A stretch of DNA of 64,000 nt from UBA11346 sp038318565 (GTDB lineage Bacteria > Planctomycetota > UBA11346), in contig JBBQCI010000008.1 of NCBI GenBank assembly GCA_038318565.1, positions 1 through 64,000 of the forward strand, written 5' to 3'. This document shows positions 58,217 to 64,000 of the stretch, one piece after another. Under the pieces are notes generated by a model. It saw nothing but the letters and a program-made list of their open reading frames with translations, did no database searches and had not been told where the DNA came from. The translations under genes and the position numbers were made by a program. How positions within the stretch are numbered: position 1 is the stretch's first letter; every line of letters begins with the position of its first letter.

Positions 58217-59860
58217 GTGCGTCCCGTCAAGCTGCTGCTCGCCGTCGCCTGCTGTGTTCCGTCCATGTCTGCCGCTGATGTAGCGGTCGCAACACGCAAG
58301 AACCAGCCGGTCACCATCGAGCGCTTGCTGGCTACGCCACAGAGCTACCAGATGGCGACGGTGACCTTCCCGGCCATCTGGATCGGCGTGACCGACGTCT
58401 ACGACCCACAACGCAGCCACTTCCATGCCGAGCGCTACACCAACCTCTCGGTGTGGGACAACCGTGCGCCGCTGTGGGTGCCGACCGCTCGGGCCAAGAC
58501 CCTCAGCACGCTGTACATGAGCAAGGACACCCCGGGCGCCGATCGCCCGGCTTCATTCAAGCGTTTCGACCCGGTGATCATCGAAGGCCGCATCATGATG
58601 GTGATGGACGGCCAGCCGTGGATTGATGTCACGGCCATCCACTTGGCCAGCGATGGCGCCAGTGTCCGCACCAAGGAGAAGGAACCCGCCTTCACCACGG
58701 CTGCGATCGCCCAGATCGAACGGGCCGTGGCTTTTGCTGCTGAGGATGCCCGCGAATTGGCGGAAGAGCATTTCGCTGCCGCCATGGCGTCGAATCTGCC
58801 GCCCTCGGCCCGCGTCTCGATCGGTGACATGCGGGCCCGTTCGTTGATGGCCTCCAACCGCTGGGACGATGCCTCGACCGTCCTGCGCTCGATACTGCCG
58901 ATCGCCGAGAAGGACTCCTTGGTTCCCCCTGCAACGTTGGCAGGCATGTATTCAGCCCTGGCCCGCTGCATCAGCGAATCTGCCGGCAGCGACCAGGCCA
59001 AGCATACCGAAGCCGTGGCCGCCGCAGAGAAGGCGGTGGCGATCGATCCGACCCTGTCCGAAGCGTATGCCGTGCTGGGCGTCTCGTTGGCCGGTCTCGG
59101 CCGCTTCGACGAAGCCCGCATGCAATGTGACCGCGCGGTTCGTATGCGGCCGGACGATGCTGCCGTCCGCTTGGCTCTTGGCCGCATCCTCGACCAGCAG
59201 GGACGCCACGACGAGGCGATCGAGGCGCTCAAGCGTGCCATCGACCTGACCCCCAAGGACGCCCGCGTGCATCGGGCGATCGCTGCCGCCTACCTCAATC
59301 GCGGCAAGCAGGGCAACCCAGCCGATCTGCCCATCGCGCTCAAGGAGTGCGATATCACTCTGCGTCTCAATCCGCAGGATGCCGAAGCCCACATCCTGGC
59401 AGCCCAGGTCCTGGAAAGTGCCATCGCCGGCGCTGTCGAGATGCCCTTGGGTGATGGTAAGGCTGTCCCAACTCGTGCCCAGGTCGACGAACGGTATAAA
59501 GCTGCGCTGGCCATCGATCCGAACCAAGCGGCAGCGAAGGCCGCTGAAGCCAGCGCCAAGGCTAAAGCGGACGCTGAAGCAGTAGCCCGGGGTGCTGAAG
59601 CAGAGGCTAAGGCCAAAGCGGACGCCGAAGCAGAGGCTAAGGCCAAAGCGGACGCCGAAGCAGAGGCTAAGGCCAAAGCGGACGCTGAAGCAGAGGCTAA
59701 GGGCAAAGCGGACGCCGAAGCAGAGGCTAAGGCCAAAGCGGACGCTGAAGCAGAGGCTAAGGCCAAAGCGGACGCCGAAGCCAAGCCAATAACCGACCCG
59801 GCCACTCCAGAAGTCACGCCAACCCCCGTCGAAGCGCCCCCCGCGATCCCTGCGCCCTGA
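58217..59860 (+). CDS. Secreted TPR protein with (AEAEAKAKAD)n tail
   Basis: 547 residues from GTG 58217 (AAGGAG at good spacing). Signal peptide M-R-P-V-K-L-L-L-A-V-A-C-C-V-P-S-M-S-A-A. A beta-rich OB-like domain (about 30-140) precedes tetratricopeptide repeats (about 165-440: A-V-A-I-D-P-T-L-S-E-A-Y, A-V-R-M-R-P-D-D-A-A-V, A-I-D-L-T-P-K-D-A-R-V). The tail is highly charged Ala/Glu/Lys/Asp, with a ten-residue unit encoded by six 30-bp repeats, ending in Pro-rich sequence. The tail should be a long single helix resembling TolA's. Likely periplasmic scaffold; function unknown. Confidence 0.8.
   Translation: MRPVKLLLAVACCVPSMSAADVAVATRKNQPVTIERLLATPQSYQMATVTFPAIWIGVTDVYDPQRSHFHAERYTNLSVWDNRAPLWVPTARAKTLSTLYMSKDTPGADRPASFKRFDPVIIEGRIMMVMDGQPWIDVTAIHLASDGASVRTKEKEPAFTTAAIAQIERAVAFAAEDARELAEEHFAAAMASNLPPSARVSIGDMRARSLMASNRWDDASTVLRSILPIAEKDSLVPPATLAGMYSALARCISESAGSDQAKHTEAVAAAEKAVAIDPTLSEAYAVLGVSLAGLGRFDEARMQCDRAVRMRPDDAAVRLALGRILDQQGRHDEAIEALKRAIDLTPKDARVHRAIAAAYLNRGKQGNPADLPIALKECDITLRLNPQDAEAHILAAQVLESAIAGAVEMPLGDGKAVPTRAQVDERYKAALAIDPNQAAAKAAEASAKAKADAEAVARGAEAEAKAKADAEAEAKAKADAEAEAKAKADAEAEAKGKADAEAEAKAKADAEAEAKAKADAEAKPITDPATPEVTPTPVEAPPAIPAP
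59601..59780 (+). repeat. Six tandem 30-bp coding repeats
   Basis: Unit starts cagaggctaaggccaaagcg; copies begin at 59601, 59631, 59661, 59691, 59721 and 59751. They differ at only a few positions (gcc/gct, ggc for gcc in copy 4), so the array is recent or homogenised, and copy number may vary between strains. Confidence 0.9.
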
Positions 59861-59904
59861 CCTGGCCGCGTAGCACTGGCGTCACGCCAACGACTTTGCA
59901 CCAT

Positions 59905-59931
59905 CCGCCCCAGTGCCCCGCACTGGGGCGG
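59905..59931 (+). promoter_or_regulatory. Hairpin directly upstream of recN
   Basis: CCGCCCCAGTG (59905-59915) and CACTGGGGCGG (59921-59931) form a perfect 11-bp stem with a 5-nt loop. It ends 8 nt before the recN ATG, where a ribosome site would be expected; none is visible. Without a T-tract it is a weak terminator candidate. Confidence 0.55.
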
Positions 59932-59939
59932 ATCGTTGC

Positions 59940-61586
59940 ATGCTCCGCGAACTTACCGTCACCAACCTCATCATCGTCGAGCGCGCCCGGTTGACCCCGG
60001 GAGAAGGCCTGACCGTGATTACCGGCGAGACCGGGGCCGGCAAATCACTGCTGTTGGACGCGCTCGATCTGATCGCCGGGGGACGCGCCTCGGCCGAGTT
60101 GGTCGGCCCACGTGGCGATGCTTGCGAGGTCTGTGCTGACTTCAGTGTCGACGGCAAACGTGCAGCCCTTATCCAGGCCGCCTGCGGGATCACCGACAGC
60201 GATGGGTCCTTCATTCTCCGCCGACGCATCCGCAGCGATGGTCGTGGTCAGGCCTGGATCAATGATACGCCGGTCACAGTTGCCGGCCTGCGCTCCGCGG
60301 CCGCGCATTTGATCGAAATCCACGCCCAGGACCGCGCACGACAACTGGCCGAACCAGGCGAACAGCTGGCCGCCATCGACCTGCACGGGGGACTGGCCGC
60401 GCAATCCGCGAACTATGCCGTGGCCCACCGCGGCGTGCTCGATCTTGAGGCCGAATCTCTACGCCTTGCCGAAGGCGACCGTGGCAGCGCCCGCGAGCTG
60501 GAATTCCTCCGTTTCCAACGTCGCGAGTTCGATGCCCTGGCACCCAAAGTGGGAGAATTCCCTGAGTTGGAATCTCGCCACCGGCTGTTGTCTGAGGCCG
60601 AAAGCTGGCGCGGCCTGTGCGAAGAAGCGACCGCCATCCTGACCGACGATGACCGTGCTGCTGCCCGCGCGGTCGGCCGGCTGGCACGCAAACTGGCCGA
60701 CGCCCCAAGCGCGGCCCTGCGCGACGCCGGTGCCCAACTCGCCGCAGCCACCGAAATCCTGCAGTCGGCTTCCGCGGCGTGTTCCTCAGCAGCCGAGTCG
60801 ATCAGCGCTGACCCAGGCGAACTCGCCACGGTCAGCAGTCGACTCGATGCGTATCACGAGTTCATGCGCAAGCACGGCGGTGACGAGAACGCCCTCTTTG
60901 CCGCCATCGCCCAGATCGACACCCGAATCGGTGAACTGGACGGCCTCGACGGCCGCCGCGAAGCCGTCGCCGGCGATCTGGCTTCGGCACGCCAACAGCG
61001 CGACCAACTGGGCAAAGCCCTGGCCGAATCCCGGCGAACGGCCTTCGCCCCGCTCGCCAAAGACATCCATCGCCACCTGGCCGACCTCGGAATGCCCAAG
61101 GCCAAGGTGAAACTACACGAGGACGACGGTCCGGCGACGTCCCTCGGCACGATCGCGATGCAGATCCACGTGCAGACCAATCCAGGCATGCCTGGCGGTC
61201 CTATTTCGGCGGTCGCATCCGGCGGCGAGACCTCTCGACTGCTGCTCGCCTTGGCCGCTGCCACGGCCAATCAGGCCGGCACCCCCCTGGTGGTCTTCGA
61301 TGAGGTCGATGCCGGGGTGGGTGGACGCCTGGGTGCCGCCATCGGGGGCAAACTTGCCCGTCTCGCCGAGGCTCGTAGCGTCCTCGTCGTGACCCATACA
61401 CCACAGGTCGCCGCTGCCGCTGCCGCCCACTATGTGGTGCGCAAGCGTCAGGGTATGGATCAGACCTCAGTTGCCGTTGAACGCCTTGCCGACAACGACC
61501 GTCTCGGCGAACTGGCCGAGATGCTGGGGGGTGGAGCGCCGGCCAAGGCCCAAGCCAAGGCCCTGCTTGCCGAGGCTCGGGCGTGA
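59940..61586 (+). CDS. recN: DNA repair protein RecN
   Basis: 548 residues from ATG 59940. SMC-like ATPase of double-strand break repair. Walker A G29-E-T-G-A-G-K-S36, N-terminal L-R-E-L-T-V-T-N-L-I-I-V-E, central coiled coil (about 150-370), signature S-G-G-E-T-S-R-L-L-L-A, Walker B L-V-V-F-D-E-V-D-A-G-V-G-G. Complete. Overlaps the STAS gene by 4 nt (GTGA), so the two are translated together. Confidence 0.95.
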   Translation: MLRELTVTNLIIVERARLTPGEGLTVITGETGAGKSLLLDALDLIAGGRASAELVGPRGDACEVCADFSVDGKRAALIQAACGITDSDGSFILRRRIRSDGRGQAWINDTPVTVAGLRSAAAHLIEIHAQDRARQLAEPGEQLAAIDLHGGLAAQSANYAVAHRGVLDLEAESLRLAEGDRGSARELEFLRFQRREFDALAPKVGEFPELESRHRLLSEAESWRGLCEEATAILTDDDRAAARAVGRLARKLADAPSAALRDAGAQLAAATEILQSASAACSSAAESISADPGELATVSSRLDAYHEFMRKHGGDENALFAAIAQIDTRIGELDGLDGRREAVAGDLASARQQRDQLGKALAESRRTAFAPLAKDIHRHLADLGMPKAKVKLHEDDGPATSLGTIAMQIHVQTNPGMPGGPISAVASGGETSRLLLALAAATANQAGTPLVVFDEVDAGVGGRLGAAIGGKLARLAEARSVLVVTHTPQVAAAAAAHYVVRKRQGMDQTSVAVERLADNDRLGELAEMLGGGAPAKAQAKALLAEARA

Positions 61587-62137
61587 CGGAACCCAACACT
61601 GGACGCATCGTCAGGACACCCAAGCCGAGCGGCTCGGGCGGCAGCCTGACTCGTTACCGCATCGCCCGCAATGCGACCATGGTCTACGTCCGGGTTGAAG
61701 GCCTGGCGAATATGAAGTCAGCGCCGCTGCTCCATGCTTTCCTGGCCAAGGCCCGCGACGAAGGCACCTGCAGCTCGTATATCGATCTCTCGGGCTGCCT
61801 GGGCATGGATTCGACGTTCATGGGGTTGCTGGTCGGCAACGCGCAGGCCTTCAACGAAAAGGGCGGACGCCTGGCGGTGGTCAAGCCGAACGACCTATGT
61901 TTGCGTCTGCTCAGGCAACTGGGCGTCGATGAAGTGGTGACCGTGGTACCAGACGCCGAGGTGCCCAGCGCCGAATACATCGACATAGCTGGCGACACCG
62001 CGGTCGATATGAAGGCGCGTACCGATCTGGTCCGCCAGGCGCATCAGGATCTCGCTTCGCTCAGCGACGAGAACCGCGCCAAGTTCGGCGCCTTCCTCAA
62101 GGCGTTGGACGACGATCTGGCCAAGAAGAAGCCCTAG
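61583..62137 (+). CDS. STAS-domain protein (anti-sigma-factor-antagonist-like)
   Basis: 184 residues. A STAS fold occupies about 30-135; the conserved segment Y-I-D-L-S-G-C-L-G-M-D-S-T-F-M-G contains S77 at the position phosphorylated in SpoIIAA-type antagonists. A helical C-terminal extension of about 45 residues (D-L-A-S-L-S-D-E-N-R-A-K-F) is not part of the classical domain. The GTG start overlaps the recN stop. No cognate kinase or sigma factor is adjacent. Confidence 0.83.
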   Translation: MTEPNTGRIVRTPKPSGSGGSLTRYRIARNATMVYVRVEGLANMKSAPLLHAFLAKARDEGTCSSYIDLSGCLGMDSTFMGLLVGNAQAFNEKGGRLAVVKPNDLCLRLLRQLGVDEVVTVVPDAEVPSAEYIDIAGDTAVDMKARTDLVRQAHQDLASLSDENRAKFGAFLKALDDDLAKKKP

Positions 62138-62199
62138 ACTGCCCCTGGCTGACGGCTGGACGCACGAAGCCCACATCCTGCCCGTACCTCGCCGAACGC

Positions 62200-64000
62200 G
62201 TGACCCCTCTTCCCATTGATCAGCATATCCCGCAGGCCATCGCCGGCCTGCGCGAGCGGGGCGCATTGGTTCTGGTCGCCGATCCCGGGGCCGGCAAAAG
62301 CACCCGGCTGCCGCCCGCCTTGCTCGAACACATCGACGGCGACATCCTGCTGCTGCAACCCCGGCGCATCGCTGCGCGCAGCCTGGCCACCCGCATCGCC
62401 AGCGAGCGCGATGAGCGACTCGGCGAAACAATCGGTTACGCCGTACGGCACGAACGCGTCGGTGGCCGCACCACCCGGCTATGGGTCATCACCGAAGGGC
62501 TGCTGACTCGCCGACTGGCCGAAGACCCGCTACTAGAAGGGGTCGGCTGCGTCATTCTCGACGAATTCCACGAACGCAGTCTGCACGCCGATCTCGCCCT
62601 GGCCTGGTGTGCCCAGTTGCGCCATGAATTGCGGCCGGATCTACGACTCATCGCCATGAGCGCGACGATGGATCCAGGTCCGGTCGCCGCCTGCTTGGGA
62701 AATGCGGCCGTGGTGCAGGTCGCGGCACCACGTTTCCCAGTGCAGATGGCCGAGGGCCGACCGGGCGATGTGCGCAACCTTGCTGAACGCGTTGCCGAGT
62801 GCGTACAGCGTGAGATTGAACGTGCCGACGCCGGCGATCTCCTGGTCTTCCTACCCGGGGCTGGCGAGATCCGCGGGTGCGCCGCCGCGCTCGCGCATCG
62901 CGATGACATCATTGTTCTGCCATTGCATGGCGCCCTACCGGCCGACGAACAGGATCAGGCCCTGCGCAGCAATGAGCGCCGCAAGGTCGTCCTAGCGACC
63001 AACGTCGCCGAGACCTCGCTGACCATTCCTGGCGTCCGCACCGTAATTGACGCCGGACTGCAACGCATCAATCGCTTCGATCCGGAGCGCGGACTCGACG
63101 AACTTACTTTGGAATCCTGTTCACGCGCCAGCGCCGACCAACGCGCCGGCCGCGCTGGGCGTACGGCTCCTGGCCGCTGCGTGCGGTTATGGTCACCACT
63201 GACCCAGGCCCGCATGGCCGAGACCAGCGAACCAGAGATCGCCCGCGCCGACCTCGCCCCGTTCATTCTCGCACTCAAACAACTGCATGGGGCCGACGCC
63301 CGCACCTTCCCCTGGTTCCAAACGCCCGAACCAGGCCGGCTGGAAGCCGGAGAGCGACTGTTAGCCGCCCTCGGCGCCTGCAGCGCCATGTGGCAGCCGC
63401 TGACCGCCCTGGGTGTCAGGCTGGCCCGGCTGCCGGCCCACCCACGAGTGGGCCGGCTGTTGCTGGCGGCGGCCGACGCCGGCGAGCCGCAACTCGGAGC
63501 GCAACTCGCCGCGGTCCTGTCGGGTCGCGATCTGCGCCGGCCACCCCGCCGCGACGATCCGCCGGCGGATGCTGCCGCCTCTGACCTGATCGACCGGCTC
63601 GACCTGCTGCAACGCGCACCGCGCGATTCCGGAGTTGATCAGGGGGCGGTGTTCGAGGCGCGCCGCACGGTCGGGGACTTCCTCCGCCTGATCGGGGGCA
63701 AGCCAGGCGAATTCAAGCTGCCGCACCATGAACTGCTCGCAGGCCTCTGCCTCAGCGCCTGGCCCGACCGTTTGTGCGTCCGGGCAGCCCCGGACGCCAA
63801 CCGCGCCGCGATGTCCGGCGGCATCGGGGTCGAGCTCGATGGCTCGGCACTGTGCGCCCGCAAGGGTCACCCACGCGAACCACTGTTCCTCGCCCTCGGC
63901 GTGCAAGGCGTCAGCTCTCCGGGTCGCGCCTCGGTGGCCGTACGCATCGCCTGCGCCGTTGACGAGGCCGATCTGCAGGCGATCCATCCTGGTCGCCTGC
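62200..64000 (+). CDS. hrpB: HrpB-type DEAH-box ATP-dependent helicase (3' end outside window)
   Basis: The frame from GTG 62200 stays open to the end of the window, giving at least 600 residues of an expected 800-850. Walker A A-D-P-G-A-G-K-S-T (27-35), motif II D121-E-F-H-E-R-S-L (the D-E-F-H form typical of HrpB), motif III M-S-A-T-M-D, motif V N-V-A-E-T-S-L-T-I-P-G-V, motif VI D-Q-R-A-G-R-A-G-R-T. Probable RNA helicase, cytoplasmic. No strong ribosome site precedes the GTG. Confidence 0.9.
   Translation, partial: MTPLPIDQHIPQAIAGLRERGALVLVADPGAGKSTRLPPALLEHIDGDILLLQPRRIAARSLATRIASERDERLGETIGYAVRHERVGGRTTRLWVITEGLLTRRLAEDPLLEGVGCVILDEFHERSLHADLALAWCAQLRHELRPDLRLIAMSATMDPGPVAACLGNAAVVQVAAPRFPVQMAEGRPGDVRNLAERVAECVQREIERADAGDLLVFLPGAGEIRGCAAALAHRDDIIVLPLHGALPADEQDQALRSNERRKVVLATNVAETSLTIPGVRTVIDAGLQRINRFDPERGLDELTLESCSRASADQRAGRAGRTAPGRCVRLWSPLTQARMAETSEPEIARADLAPFILALKQLHGADARTFPWFQTPEPGRLEAGERLLAALGACSAMWQPLTALGVRLARLPAHPRVGRLLLAAADAGEPQLGAQLAAVLSGRDLRRPPRRDDPPADAAASDLIDRLDLLQRAPRDSGVDQGAVFEARRTVGDFLRLIGGKPGEFKLPHHELLAGLCLSAWPDRLCVRAAPDANRAAMSGGIGVELDGSALCARKGHPREPLFLALGVQGVSSPGRASVAVRIACAVDEADLQAIHPGRL

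Noticed and set aside
59601..59780. CRISPR-like regular repeats
   Set aside because: The units are directly adjacent, in frame and coding, with no spacers.

Overview
This window comes from a GC-rich bacterium (about two-thirds G+C by eye) with a Gram-negative envelope: it encodes a porin, a second outer-membrane-like protein and several lipoproteins. Large glycoside hydrolases paired with divergent AraC regulators, HEAT-repeat and TPR proteins, an ABC-2 transporter with a TPR-like partner, and a prepilin remnant would fit a PVC-type lineage (Planctomycetota or Lentisphaerota-like). That placement is inference; no rRNA or tRNA gene was seen to confirm it. No insertion sequence, prophage or CRISPR array was found.

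Layout. 1-5.2 kb: end of a large glycoside-hydrolase-like gene, a HEAT-repeat protein, a compositionally distinct CGHC thioredoxin-like gene between two near-identical 27-bp repeats, and a PhyH dioxygenase with an IclR regulator. 5.4-9.5 kb (minus strand): ABC ATPase, permease, membrane TPR-like protein and ribF, joined by 4-8 nt overlaps. 9.7-11.7 kb: a lipoprotein and an HtrA protease. 11.7-19.2 kb (minus strand): an unusual four-gene run, in order of transcription a lipoprotein made of nineteen 18-residue repeats, a 1111-residue ScpA (kleisin) fused to a transmembrane helix and an Ig/macroglobulin-like exterior domain, TldD and TldE. 19.36 kb: SRP RNA, then panD. 20.1-26.9 kb (minus strand): nusA-infB-rbfA-gpsA-outer membrane protein, with an intrinsic terminator in the nusA leader and another at the operon end. 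27-32 kb: AraC regulator divergent from a 1316-residue GH2-type enzyme. 32-38.3 kb: a small solute-binding protein and a porin, divergent from a sensor kinase and a hybrid kinase whose C-terminal relay modules have lost key residues. 38.6-43.2 kb: a protein with two L7/L12-like domains, methyltransferase, HAD phosphatase, aroK, ruvA, a prepilin pseudogene and a GAF-Fis-like regulator. 43.3-48.1 kb: ammonium channel, ECF sigma/anti-sigma pair, purH, alpha/beta hydrolase. 48.1-56 kb: pectate-lyase-fold protein with a C-terminal sorting tail, enolase, MerR-type regulator, PfkB kinase with a sequestered ribosome site, dnaA. 56-57.8 kb: a GH106-type gene reduced to its two ends, plus a divergent AraC regulator. 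58.2-64 kb: TPR protein with a repeat tail, recN coupled to a STAS protein, and hrpB running off the window.

The strongest candidates for something undescribed are the operon at 11.7-19.2 kb, where a condensin kleisin appears tied to the cytoplasmic membrane beside a strictly periodic helical lipoprotein, and the porin / orphan binding protein / two-kinase locus at 31.9-38.3 kb. RNA-level regulation is also visible: the nusA leader terminator, the pfkB start-codon hairpin and a probable leaderless porin transcript.
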